Of a stretch of 64,000 bases of DNA, positions 35,641 through 46,975 are shown piece after piece. The stretch's first letter is position 1, and every line of letters starts with the position of its first letter. The notes under the pieces are model-generated. The model searched no databases. It was not told where the DNA came from and saw only the letters and a program-made list of their open reading frames with translations. Source of the stretch: Axinella damicornis. Taxonomy: Eukaryota > Porifera > Demospongiae > Axinellida > Axinellidae. A program made the translations under genes and the position numbers. The DNA lies in contig OZ007508.1 of NCBI GenBank assembly GCA_963931865.1, positions 19,463,186-19,527,185 on the forward strand. The letters run 5' to 3'.

Positions 35641-38104
35641 CTCCTCTTCCTCTCCTCCTCCTCTCACCTACCTTCCTCTCCTCTATTTTTCTCCTTTCTT
35701 CCTCCAATCCCCCTCTTCTGCCTCTGAAGATCCTACATGGCGAGTGACGTGGTCCTCTCCCCGCCTGACCTGGAGAGAAGCTCCGCACCTTCCTAGCAGC
35801 AGAACAGGCGGGCCTCACCAGGAGGAGGGAGGAGCTACTGCAGAAGCTGTCTGGCTTGAGAGGCGCCTGCCTGGTGCCAGCAAGGGCTGGCCATGTACGA
35901 GTGGAATGAGAGCATCGAGTCGCTACACCAGCAGCTAGGTGAGCAATTGATAACCTAAAATAACACCAGGCCTGGGAACAAGGCTGACAAACAGGATGGG
36001 TAGGCCTTAAAACGGGTCTGGTTATGCACTACAAATGCTCTGACAATAAACTGCTAAAGTTGGGTAAGCATAGTTGAGCTGTGTGTATATGTGTGTAATT
36101 CCACTGCATGCTAATTGATTAACATGACTTGTGCTTTCCACAAGTACACAGAAACAATGTTTTGTCTGCACCTCTGATTACACCATATAAATCAACCAGA
36201 AACAAATATCGTATAGTTAGAGGTAGTATAATCACAGCTATCCAGGGATTGGCGCATGTAGGAGAAAGGACAAGTCATGTTAGTTAATTAGCAGTACACC
36301 TCCACACAAAGTTCAGGTATGTGTATACACGTCTCACCTTTGTCGGTTCTTCTACCTGTGCAAGGGCATTGAACAGTAATGGGAGCTGCTGTATTGGTAG
36401 GCCAGCTACTGCTCTCTACCCACTAGTCTTATTCCCAGACCGTTTATCCAGCGCGTGTAACGCTTCCAGTATAATGCGCGGATACTAAAGACAATCCATG
36501 CTGGGGATAGTTGGGTCTGGGACCGAGACTACCCACCTACTGTATACATGGCAAGACTTACTAATTATAGAACATGCTGTGAAGATCATGCATTGCAGAT
36601 CATGTTTTGTTGCTATGGTTTCTGTTGCTATGGTTTCTGTTTCTGTTGCTACGGTTTCAGTCGTCTGTCTTGCACTGTACCCAGAGCGTGTGCATGGCAG
36701 CTTCCTGCTGCAGCTGCAGGAGTGCCAGGAGGCAGTGAGCAGAGAGTGTGAGGAGGAGGTGGAGAGTTGGAGGGTGAGTGGGGGGGTGGGGGGTGAGGGG
36801 AGGTGAGGGGAGGATGTGAAGGGTGAAAGGGGGGTGGGGGAGGAGGTGGAGAGGTGGAGGGTGAGGGAGTGGGTGGGGAGTGTGGGTTGTGGAAGGGTTG
36901 GGACTGGGTGGAGTGTGATTAGATTGGTGGGGGGAGGGGTGGGAGAGTGGGGAAGGGGTAGGGTGGGAGTGGGGCGTAGGGTGGGAGTGGGGGGTGGGTG
37001 GGAGAGGGAGGGGGAATAAACACACTGTCACAGTACCAGTGTAGTAAGCATACAGTCATGTGTTAGTTCTAACTGTGGCATTTGACTGTAGGAACACCTG
37101 GTGTCTACTGGGGCTTACGATACAGCCAGTGTGTACGAGGTGAGCTACAGATGGCATGTATGTGGCTACCATGTGTACCTACAATAGTGATGCAACTGTC
37201 CCAGCATGATGTTTGGTGAGGGTTCTTCCTGAGACGAAGACAGAGAGAGTGGGGTATACTCTGAGTCACTGTACATGTCTGTGAACGTTTTTCTCAGGTG
37301 ATGAATGACCAGTTTCTCCCGCTGGTTGAACAGCACGCCTCCAGAGCCAGGGAGGAGCTTCAGAGGACAGAGGTATAAGCAGTGTGTTGTACTCTCAGGA
37401 GCAGTAGGTGGCTAATGCATTCACTCCTGGCACTGTGTATGAACTAGATCATACATGTTCAACGTGGCCATTTCAATGGATGTCCCATATGATTATCAAC
37501 TCCCCAGAAATCACTAGAGGCAGTGCTGTCCTCCCAGCGTGCCCAGTTCCACTCACTCTTCCAGTACGCCCAGGGCCCGGCCCACCTCTGGGACAGCCAT
37601 ACCTCCACCTTGGCTGAGTCGGAGAAAACCTTCCAGGTGAGAACGATACCTTGGGATCACAATGGTGGCCAAATTAATAATTGCTAGCGTTCCACTGTCA
37701 TTGTATCAGCTGTATCAGAGCACTGCATGGAAGAGATTACTGGAGATTACTATAGATTACTATAGATTACTATGGATTACTATGGGATTACTGTAATCGG
37801 GGACACTCTTCCATTGAAGATCTCTCACCGCACAAATTGGTCTCTCCACAACTTGTGTGATGGTCTGGAACTAGAATCTGTGCCACCTATATTACAGCCG
37901 TGGAATACAGTAACTTCCTGTCACGTGACTAATGTCTTCCTGTCCCTGTGGTAGGAGGGTCTTGAGAAGTGTCGCTCAGCACACGATGTTGAGAACCAGA
38001 ACATGGAGGCCAACTTGGACGTGGTGCTGGACCGACTGAGGCAGGGAGCCTCACAGGAGGTGGGTGGAGATAGAGAGAGAGTGTGTATGTGTGGGGGGAG
38101 GGGG

Positions 38105-38136
<32 letters not shown>

Positions 38137-39708
38137 ACATGCATATGGACAACATCCAACCTTCAACTGTTGCGCAGGTTTTGAAACAGTACCTGGAAGA
38201 AGCCCTCCGAATGCTGGACAACATCAAACAGGGGTAAGCAATTATTAGTTGATCTCGGCTATAATTATTCATTCCCCTCCTTCCCCTCCCTCCCTCCCTC
38301 CCACCCTCCCTCCCCCCCCCTCCCTCCCTCCCTCCCTCCCTCCCTCCCTCCCTCTCTCCCTCTCTCAGCTACTCCACCTTCCACTCTCGCATGTTGTCGG
38401 AGGTGCAGAGGTTCCCCTCCCTCGTGATGCAGGAATTAGACATATACGACTCGGCCCTCTGCAAGTGCTTCAATGTCAACCGACAGCAATCCAAGGTGTC
38501 TGGTTTGTAGATTTGCAAGAAGTTGCCAGTATTATTAGCAATTACTTTATCTTCCAGAAGAAGAAAATGAAGGGGCAACTGTCCAGGGCACCCTCGGGTA
38601 TGTCCGTCTGTGTACTTAACTTTGCAGATGCTTACCATTCCACAAGCGTTGACATCGTTATGACATCATGTACCCTTGCATCCCAATATTCACTTCTCCT
38701 TGTGCACACGTGCTCTCTGCTCCCCAGAGCTCCCCCACTCACAGAGCCGGGCTGACAGCAAAAGGGCAGGACTACGCCAGAAATCCAAGCCTGGCAGAGG
38801 CAAAAATATACAGGCCTCCTCATCACGAGCTAGCTCCGTAAGAGATGAGTCACTGGACATTGGCCGTTGAACCAAAGGATCTATCATTAACGTGCTACAT
38901 GATGCATACACACACACACACACACACAGGTAATGTCAGAGCACGGTCGTCTCTCTACCATAGTGGAGGAGGTGATTGCCACCAGCCAGGGAACCTCATT
39001 CTATGTCCAGACCGAACCATTTGGGGAGGGGGCAGGAACTTTCTTGACACAAGATGGTGGGAAAGAGGGAGGGAGGGATGGAGTAGGAGGAGGAGGGAAG
39101 GAAGGAGGGTTGGAGTGGGAGGAGGGAGGAAGGGAGGAGGAGGGAAGGAGGGTGAAGATGGAAGGGAGGGAGAGAGGGAAAGAAAGAAAGAAGGAAGGAG
39201 GGAGGGAGAGGGTGGGAGGAGGAGGGAGGAAGAGGTGCTGTAACACTAGTGTGATGATATACTTCATCGTTGTGTACTGTGAACACAATGACGTGCCTTG
39301 CACGCAGAGAGTGAGGGGGCCGCTGTGACATATGCTACAAAGAACGTTGCCATCCCCGAACAGAGCTTCACTAGAGCCAGGAACAGGTGAGTATGCCCTG
39401 CACCCTCCACTCCCACTTCCTCCCCTACACACTCACACCCATGACTTCCCTTCCTCTCCCTCCCAGCCTGAGGGCCAGTTTCCTGGACCACCTGGAGCAG
39501 TGGAGGTTGGAGATGATACGTACAGCGCAGGAGGTCACGGAAGGGAAGGTGGGGGACAGTGGGACACAACTGAATCAGAGTAGGATTTATTTTTCCTGGA
39601 GAATGTTGTAAGGGCATGGTTGTAGATCAGTAGGTAGGCAGGCTATACCATGAGCGCACAAACCTTGTCCATCTCGTGTACGTGTGTGTGTGGTACTGGC
39701 CGCTGTGT

Positions 39709-39780
<72 letters not shown>

Positions 39781-39788
39781 CGTGTGGT

Positions 39789-39825
<37 letters not shown>

Positions 39826-40553
39826 GGTCACTGTGTGCTCTGTTACTTCAGGAGGAGGAAGCCCACACTGAACTGGACCTGAGACTCCACCTGCATGAGC
39901 CACGCCCCTCCAGAGTGGAGGACATTCACAGCATCAGAGCTGGTGGGTCCCATTCCCAATACACCCATGCCCAATTCCACTTCACCCCCCCATTCCCAAG
40001 TGTGGTTTAGGCATAGGGTAATGAAGTGCTAGAGACTATAGCCTCATTCCAAGGACACTTTTTTCCTACTCTGTGTGGCCTTGGAACGAGACTAGCTTAA
40101 GACGTACTCAGACATGTAGTATCCACCCACTGTATGAGTACTGACGTAAAACAGCTATTATACGTAAACAAGAGCACATAAGTAGGTCGCGACCTACTTA
40201 TGTGCTCTTGATGTAAATACAAGTTATGAACCGTCCAATGAAGAGGGGGTGGGGCCTCAGTACAATTCAACCCTGTGCAAGAACTTCTGTTTGAAGAGGA
40301 AGGTGGATCCTGATACATAGTGGGTGTTTGAAACGTATTCCCACACTTGAACATACTACCAAGTGAACGAGAGTCTGTGTTGCAGGCTTCATGAGGGGAT
40401 AACGATTCCATCTTCCATCTCTTCAGCGGAGCTGCTGGCCCATCGTGAGCGAGTGGCACGCCATGCTCAGGGTGTAGTGGCCTCCCTGAATGAGCAGAAG
40501 TCATTCGTGCAGTCACTAGCAGAGAAACAGCAGACACAGGTAGGTAGTGTGAG

Positions 40554-40649
<96 letters not shown>

Positions 40650-40669
40650 TGTGTGTGTGTGTGTGTGGT

Positions 40670-40708
<39 letters not shown>

Positions 40709-43700
40709 ATGCATTCCGTGTGTGTCAATAATGTATATTCATCCTGTAGACCAAGAGGTTTTCTGAAGAGATGAAATCACTGGAGTCATCCCTGGGTATC
40801 GCCAGCAAGACCAGCGAGTCAGTGTGCTGATCATGTTACAGGGTGGATGACTGTGTCAGCATGTCATGCGCCATTCCCGTCACTTGTCTTGCAGGTTGCT
40901 CAAGGTTCAGTCTCGAGCGAAGCAGCTGTTGGAGAAAGTAAGTGCATAGTTAGTCTCATTCCCAGGCTCCTCCCCAGCTGTTGTCACATACCTTGCACAA
41001 GACGATAGCAAGCTTGGGAGGAACCTGGGAGGGAGGCTATGTACGTACATACCCGACCTGAGTTGATCTTGTGGGAAGATGGTTTCATTAGAATTGATTT
41101 CGTGGGATCCAGGCTTGGTTCCGTTGGAATTGATCTTGTGGGAGGATATCTCGATCACACCTCCCTGTGTTTCACATCCTCTGTAGCACGTACAATCTAT
41201 TGAGGGCCTGGGCAGCTGCCACCGCCATTCTGCTGAGGAGGTTGTCACCTCACTGGCGTCCTCCAACAACTACTACAGAGCGTCCCTGAAGTGAGTGACA
41301 CCGCCGGCCAATCTGAATCTTTCAGTTGGTAACAAGGCCTCTTTGTGCACATGTCCACAGGCTGTTTTCTGAGGGAGGAAACTACATCCCCGAGGAGACG
41401 GAGGTCTACAGCAAGAAGTTGGTCAGTTGTATGATATGTCCTTTGAGCCGCTGCTACTGTTTGTCTGGCACCATGAAGACAGTGGGCGTGGTCATGGTCT
41501 CATTCCTAGTCTGTGCAGTCTGGGAATGAGACTAGAGTAGTCAGGGAACAGTGTCATGCATCCACTAATTTCCTCCAAGGATAGCTTGAATGAACTGTTT
41601 TAACTGTTTGCTTTACCAACAGGACAAGCTGACAGCCAAGATAGCCACCGTGCAGTCCTTCATCACTGGCGAGGTGGAGGTGATGACGAAGACCCAGGTG
41701 ACCTCTGCAGGGGAGGTCATGAGCAGCTTTGAGTGCCAGTCAGTTGCTGTGTTGTGAACGTTACACTGTCACAAAGTTACCCCTCCCTCCCTCCTTCCTC
41801 CTCCCTCCCTCCCTCCCTCCCTCCCTCCCTCCCTCCCTCCCTCCCTCCCTCCCTCCCTCCCTCCCTCCCTCCCTCCCTCTCCCTACCTCTCCCTCCCTCC
41901 CCAGATTCAAACCCCACCTTACTGACCTCTCCTACCTAGAGAGGGTAGCTCGAACCTTCACCCGGGCCCAGGTCCTCGTCAAGAGTGAGGTGGCAGCAAG
42001 CAACACGCAGGCACGGGAACTGTTTGACTCACTGGAGGAGCTGCGCAGGAAAGTAGATACCTGTGCTCATCCCAGCCCGGACAAAGAGGTTGGTACAATA
42101 CTTGCTATTTGAAAACTTACCGGAATATGCCCTAAATCTGTCAAGAGTGTATGTGTCGGGAAATTTACTGCACATGGTTGACTGCAAAGAGTACTCACTT
42201 TACTGTGATACTTATGCCGGGTATGTTCCCAGCCACACTGCCAGTGTCCGGTGTATTGAATATAACCTTATGGCCTTCGATATTGCTCTGCAGGTGGTGG
42301 AGACCGCCTGCATCCTGGAGGCTCTCCCTCCGATGTTCAAGGCCTTCTCCTCCCGCATGGAGTACCTCTACTGTAAGGCCAGTGTGTACCGTGGAGCCAG
42401 GGTTGGCTTCCACACGGAGATCTCCACCCACACCCTCACTCCTGCCCCCTCCACCAGAGCACAGGGACCCATCTCTGCTGTTAACATCACTAACAGCATT
42501 ATGGCGTACGTATGTGAGACGGTCCTTTACTGAGCATAATGGCGTATGTATGTGAGACGTTCCTTTACACTGTAGCTGAGCATAATGGAGTATGTGAGAC
42601 GGTCCTTTGCACTATAGCAGGACCTTGCAACAGGGGGTTGTCACACGTTATGCCAGGCTAACTTGAACAGTTCTCTTAGCTAGCCAGTAGCTACCGTTTT
42701 ACTGTAAGTGGTAGATTTTACCTGCCTTAGGGAAATCAGCAAAGTCCTTGTCCTGGTAGCTGAAACGTCTACCACTTTGACCACAACTAGCCCATAATCA
42801 TGTGTTACAGTAGTAGTCTCTTGGTGAGCAACTGCAGACAACTCAATCCAGTGATCCTGTCCCTGCAGGTACGCCAGTGTGAGGAAGAGGTTTGGGCCGG
42901 ACGCTGAGTATCCCGGAGGGAGGCAGTCCAGGGCAGGTACAGACCGACCCTCCAGGTGCTGATTGGCAAGAATGAACTAGTCAAATGTGATGTCGTTTCA
43001 TTGTTATCCCCAGCAGTTTCACACGCTACTGGAGCGATGGGCTCTCTGGCAAGTGTCAGCACCAGGGTAGGTCTTAGTCTCGTTCCCAGACCCTCAATAC
43101 GAGGGGCCTGGGCACGAGACTAGGCAGGTCTGTAGATAAGGGAGGGTATGCAGTGCTTTATAAGCATCCAAGGCCAGAGGATGTAATCCTGATGATGTCG
43201 GCCTGAGGGCGAGGGTGTTTATATTCCATGAAGTACATGCATGGCGTACTCTACCTGTTATACCTTACACTCATAGTTCATTATAGGCTAGGTGGCACTT
43301 TGGAGTCACGTCACCCGCTGTGCAGAATACCACATCATTAGCTGTGCTGGGGTGATCGAACGGGAGATGTGCATACCTATATTGCTACCTGAAGCTAGCC
43401 TCTGTATATAGCACACACGCATACCCACATAATTGTACAGTACACACTACATAGTAGTTTCCGTGTCATCCATTGTCAAACCTGTTCCGCAGGGCTCCAC
43501 TGCAGCTGGTGGCTCAGTTGCTGAGGACTATCAGAAGAAGTCAGGCCGACAGAGGTGAGACATGTGTCTGGGTGTATGCCAGTCAGCAGGTAAGTGCATT
43601 CATGAGGCACTATCCTTGTCCTTCCAGTCGCAGGAAGCAGCCAGCAGTTGAGAGGAAGCACATCAGTTTCGGCATAGGTGGAGGGGAAGATGAAACCAGG

Positions 43701-43911
43701 TATCTTTGGCTAGCCTCGTTCCCAGGCCCTCTACTCTCTTCCCCCAAGGAGCCTGGGAATTAACCTTCATCTAGCTCTTCTTTGTGGATGAAGATCACTG
43801 TCACTGTTGTTTTCTCCAGCTCTTTCCTGCCCAAGATTCGTGCCATACTGAAAGAGACTCACCTGGAACTCTACAGCATGACTGAGGTACGTACACGTCA
43901 GCACAGCTGTG

Positions 43912-43946
<35 letters not shown>

Positions 43947-44130
43947 CATATACCCCCCCCCCCCCCCCCCCCCACACACACACACAGTCTTTCTACAAAC
44001 AGAAGGGTCCCCGTGTGTCAACAAGGCTGGAGGAGATTCCTGAGACCTTTGAGTCGTGTATGGACTCCCTGATTGAGCGTTGCCATACCTACCGCACACA
44101 AGCTGAGGAGTACAGGAATGACTGCATTGA

Positions 44131-44164
<34 letters not shown>

Positions 44165-46975
44165 CGCTGTGTCTGTATTATGACATTGTGTGGGTGTGTG
44201 GTCAGCATAAACGAATGATGTCCTTGAATTGGGTCGGTCACATGATTTCCATGATTTGGGGTCAAAATTCAGCCTACGATGATCGCAATGGTGCAAACCA
44301 GACCAAATGTTTGAGCTAGGTACTATGCTAGGTATCTTGGGCTATGAATGAGATATGAAGCTGGGATTTGCACCATTGTGATCAGCTTGAATGGAGCTTT
44401 CCAATGATGTCTATTGTGCTGTAAGTTGAATTTTAACCCAAAATCATGAAAAACCATGGATTGGTCACATTTTTGCCTTTGGTCGAGTGCAATTTTGGCA
44501 AAAATGTGACCAATATTAAAAATCATTTTTAGGACATCAGCTGAAGGTTCTTTTCATGCTGATCACAATGGTGCAAATCCCAGCTTCGTATCTCATTCCT
44601 AGCCCAAGATACCTAGCATAGAACTTAGCTGGCTACTCCGTATATCCATTGTCTAATGTTGTATCCATGAGATATGGTATTGTGCCATTGTGATCAGCAT
44701 GAAAAGAACCTTCAACTGATATCCTAAAACACACTTTCCTACTCAACCAAAGCATGTATTGTGTGTGTGTGTACTGAGTACATGGGGAGGGGGTGACCTG
44801 GGGGGTGGAGTAATGATACATCCTGCTCCCATCCTTGTCCTTACAATTCCAAATTTGACTTGTACCAAGTTCACTCACTCACTTCAGTCTTCACCCCCCC
44901 CCCCCCCCCCCCCCCCCCAGAGTTCCACTCCCAGCTGGAGGTCCTGATGTCTCTGCTGGTGGGTGTCCCTCCACTGGTGTTCACTGAACTGAGGCTGCAG
45001 CGCTGGGAGCGGGCTGGCAGGGCCAGGGAGGAGCGGAGGAGGCTGCACCGAGAGGAGATGGAGAGGAGCAACAGAGAGAAGGTGGGAGACCTGATGGATG
45101 AGAAGTAGCATTTCAGCCTTTTTTGACTCGCACCTTCATTCCCTCCCCTCTCCCTCCCTCCCTCCCTCCCTCCCTCCCTCCCTCCCTCCCTCCCTCCCTC
45201 CCTCCCTTTCTCCAGTTGTCACACGAGGGTTCCCTACGTCCCGCCTTGGGCCACCCCAGTCGGAGGGAGCAACTGGAAGAACTTTGTGCGGATGAGGAGA
45301 GAAGACACCTGGCAACCACTCAGAGGACTGACTCACACACCCAGGACATGAAGGTGTAGTACATGTAGTTGAGCCAGCCTTGTTCCCAGGCCTCACTTTC
45401 CCTGCTCTGCGTGGCCTGGGAATGAGGCTGTAGTTCAATCATACATCTCATGGGTTGGATATGGAACTTGTGAAAGTCAGTGTTCATAGTTGTCTGTTCA
45501 GTAAATCATTGGTACATGACAATTGTGGTATAGCCAGGTCTTTCTCTGTTGGTAGGAGATTGAGCGTGCTCATGCGAAGGCCTTTGTCCAGGAGCTGATG
45601 GAGACTACACGGTCCCTCCTCTCCCTCTTTGACTCAGTCGTCTGTGCAAGTGAAGTCATCCCAGGAAGTACGTCATGATCATCCTACCCTAATGTAGCTG
45701 TACTCGGGCAGGTGTCTCAAATGCTGTCCTGAGTACTGTAGTTTGCAAGTCCCTGACCAATCAGAAACATCACAATTGACATCACCTCAATAATTATGAT
45801 TGGCCACCACCCTTTAGCCTCGTTCCCCAGGCGCTCAGTAATTAGCGAGTGCCTGGGAACGAGGCCAGCCACCCTTAAGATTTGTGTGCTGACAAGGGAC
45901 TTGCATTGCACACTGCAGCTACAAGTGTATAGGCCTCACTCCATGTGTCCCTGTGGTACAGGTGGCAAGCAAGTGAAGCCATCAGCGGAGCAGCTCCTGA
46001 GAGAGCACGTCAGACCAGAGCAGACGGACAAAGGTGAGAGGTCATGAGGGTAGCAGGTGGTGATGGCAGGTATGTCGAACTCCAAGAAGGGATGATTTGT
46101 AAGAGCCTCAAATCTGTGGATGATGTGTCAATACTGTGACTATTCATACCATAGCCTCATTCCCAGGTCACATGGGATGGGGCTAGTATTTTTGGAGGGC
46201 ATTAATGCTAGTTGCTCTTCTAGAGGTGAGGACATGATTCCAATAATCAAAAAATTATGGATTCTACGAATCATCTGCTTATTGTGATGTGCTAACTTGT
46301 CTTCTCTCAGCCGAGGCTCCCCCACACCCCACTGCTGCTCCCGGCAAGGGTACATGGTCGGGGCTGCCAGAAGCCGAGCTAAAACTGATATGGACCACTC
46401 CTGCCAGCGAGGAACCGACTGACATCTGTAAGACTAAGTCCTCCAAGAAAAACGTGGGTGTGGCATCCCCGGGAGGGTGGGAGGAGGAGTCGTCCCACGC
46501 CCCTCCCACTGAGGGGGTGTGCAGTAAGAAGCAGAGTGCTGTACACGATGCGGTCATCAAGAGCAGGGACGAGACCTTTCAGGTGAGGTATATCGCAGTA
46601 TGCTTTTGTGCCAAAATTGGCTCGTTTTGGAAACCATTTGCTACCAATTATAGCACATTGCCAAGCTTGGCAGAAACAACACTCCTGTTCTATAGGGTGA
46701 CTATATAATCATTTCTGCCCCAAAAATGGATTTATGAACCAAAATTGGTATTGGGATTCTGAATTTTGGAACAGACTTGGAAAAGAACCCCCCCACCCCC
46801 CCCCCCCCCACCACACACACACACACACTCACACACACCACAGGAGTATATGTCTTTGTATCGTGCTGAGCTGGCAGGGGTCGGCCAGAGGGGGGAGGAA
46901 GAGAGGAGGGGGGAGGAGCGATGGTTCAGCAACTGGAGAACAGCTGTGCAGAAGGTCAAGGAACTCTATACATGA
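30541..46975 (+). CDS. CCDC180: CCDC180-like long coiled-coil protein (DUF4455/DUF4456 type)
   Basis: About 43 exons, ~1510 residues: 30541-30588, 32131-32294, 32772-32860, 33538-33595, 33790-33841, 33973-34039, 34338-34513, 34708-34870, 35372-35470, 35730-35938, 36685-36773, 37092-37139, 37298-37372, 37508-37636, 37955-38059, 38178-38233, 38369-38495, 38558-38597, 38728-38837, 38930-39056, 39308-39386, 39467-39548, 39852-39942, 40427-40539, 40750-40817, 40894-40937, 41187-41290, 41361-41421, 41623-41738, 41905-42088, 42294-42505, 42869-42936, 43014-43066, 43493-43554, 43628-43699, 43820-43886, 43988-44132, 44921-45081, 45216-45353, 45556-45667, 45962-46033, 46311-46582, 46844-46975. Phases agree except at 35372-35938, where small indels break the frame. 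THRVNLAILANRRSYTQL resembles the N-terminal DUF4455 core; the part from 41905 on resembles DUF4456. Known expression is in ciliated tissue and testis; molecular function unknown. Exons 2-4 are least certain. Confidence 0.75.
30812..30895. repeat. Foldback element, TAGYCTCGTTCCCAG family, with poly-C core
   Basis: TAGCCTCGTTCCCAG ... CTGAGAACGAGGCTA around a run of about 26 C, in CCDC180-like intron 1. Confidence 0.8.
32491..32595. repeat. Foldback element, TAGYCTCGTTCCCAG family
   Basis: TAGCCTCTTTCCCAG at the left and CTGGGAACGAGGCTA at the right. Internal CATCGCTTGCGG / AAGCAAGCGA also pair. Confidence 0.8.
32958..32997. repeat. Foldback element, TAGYCTCGTTCCCAG family (minimal hairpin)
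   Basis: TAGCCTCGTTCCCAGGC and GCCTGGGAACGAGG separated by only a few bases. Confidence 0.8.
33325..33394. repeat. Unrelated 70-bp foldback
   Basis: GTCTAG...GCTAGCCCCTCTCTGCC pairs with GGCAGAGAGGGGCTAGC...CTAGAC. Different terminus. Confidence 0.8.
33855..33908. repeat. Foldback element, TAGYCTCGTTCCCAG family
   Basis: TAGCCTCGTTCCCAGGC and TCCTGAGGAACAAGGCTA. Starts 13 bases after the exon ending at 33841. Confidence 0.75.
34878..35320 (+). repeat. (GGGA)n tract, about 440 bp
   Basis: Almost pure GGGA/GGAG repeats with longer G runs, starting just after the donor at 34871. The + strand (also the transcript) could form G-quadruplexes. Long Gly/Arg/Glu frames across it are artefacts. Confidence 0.97.
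36424..36531. repeat. Foldback element, TAGYCTCGTTCCCAG family
   Basis: TAGTCTTATTCCCAGAC ... GTCTGGGACCGAGACTA. A lone right terminus also occurs near 35970. Confidence 0.75.
37732..37793 (+). repeat. Short AGATTACTAT minisatellite
   Basis: Five to six copies of a 10-11-base unit (AGATTACTATAG). Similar AGATTACTAG copies occur near 60650-60680. Confidence 0.85.
38107..38135 (+). repeat. (TG)n microsatellite near a donor
   Basis: TG run within 50 bases of the donor at 38060 in the CCDC180-like gene. Confidence 0.9.
39713..39821 (+). repeat. (TG)n microsatellites
   Basis: Two long TG runs separated by GCGAGCGTGTGGTGG, just upstream of the exon at 39852. Confidence 0.97.
40039..40094. repeat. 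Foldback element, TAGYCTCGTTCCCAG family
   Basis: TAGCCTCATTCCAAGG ... CCTTGGAACGAGACTA, a variant with AAGG in place of CCAGG in both arms (compensated). Confidence 0.8.
40169..40210. repeat. Perfect 42-bp palindrome
   Basis: CAAGAGCACATAAGTAGGTCG followed directly by its exact reverse complement, no loop. Termini match the foldback at 19384-19448 (CAAGAGCGCAT / ATGTGCTCTTG). Confidence 0.97.
40558..40700 (+). repeat. (GT)n microsatellite after a donor
   Basis: About 90 bases of pure GT plus interrupted GT, starting 18 bases after the donor at 40540. Confidence 0.97.
40951..41039. repeat. Foldback element, TAGYCTCGTTCCCAG family
   Basis: TAGTCTCATTCCCAGGCTCC and GGAACCTGGGAGGGAGGCTA. Begins 13 bases after the exon end at 40937. 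Confidence 0.75.
41496..41535. repeat. Foldback element, TAGYCTCGTTCCCAG family (minimal)
   Basis: TGGTCTCATTCCTAG and CTGGGAATGAGACTA. Confidence 0.7.
41783..41904 (+). repeat. (CCCT)n tract acting as an extended polypyrimidine tract
   Basis: Near-perfect CCCT repeats run directly into the acceptor at 41905. Comparable tracts precede exons at 38369 and 45216. Confidence 0.95.
42498..42620 (+). repeat. Triplicated splice-donor segment
   Basis: Three imperfect copies of CATAATGGCGTATGTATGTG plus AGACGGTCCTTTAC. The first spans the 3' end of a CCDC180-like exon and its donor (42505/42506); the second repeats the ATGGC|GTATGT context. Confidence 0.8.
43075..43122. repeat. Foldback element, TAGYCTCGTTCCCAG family
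   Basis: TAGTCTCGTTCCCAGACC and GGCCTGGGCACGAGACTA, starting 9 bases after the exon end at 43066. Confidence 0.78.
43711..43763. repeat. Foldback element, TAGYCTCGTTCCCAG family (right end eroded)
   Basis: TAGCCTCGTTCCCAGGCCC then GAGCCTGGGAATTAAC. Lies 12 bases after the exon end at 43699. Confidence 0.65.
44323..44720. repeat. Complex inverted repeat with 64-bp arms
   Basis: 44323-44386 and 44558-44621 are near-perfect inverted 64-base arms (CTATGCTAGGTATCTTGGGC / GCCCAAGATACCTAGCATAG; the right arm reads AGCCC). A third segment, 44685-44720, is inverted relative to 44536-44571. All lie within one 788-base CCDC180-like intron. Confidence 0.85.
45375..45430. repeat. Foldback element, TAGYCTCGTTCCCAG family
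   Basis: CAGCCTTGTTCCCAGGCC and GGCCTGGGAATGAGGCTG. Confidence 0.75.
45815..45867. repeat. Foldback element, TAGYCTCGTTCCCAG family
   Basis: TAGCCTCGTTCCCCAGGCGCTC and GAGTGCCTGGGAACGAGGCCA. Confidence 0.78.
46152..46185. repeat. Foldback element, TAGYCTCGTTCCCAG family (minimal)
   Basis: TAGCCTCATTCCCAG and a shortened right arm ending GGGGCTA. Confidence 0.6.

Noticed and set aside
39643..40728. Val-Cys and His-Thr frames
   Set aside because: (TG)n/(CA)n microsatellite translation.
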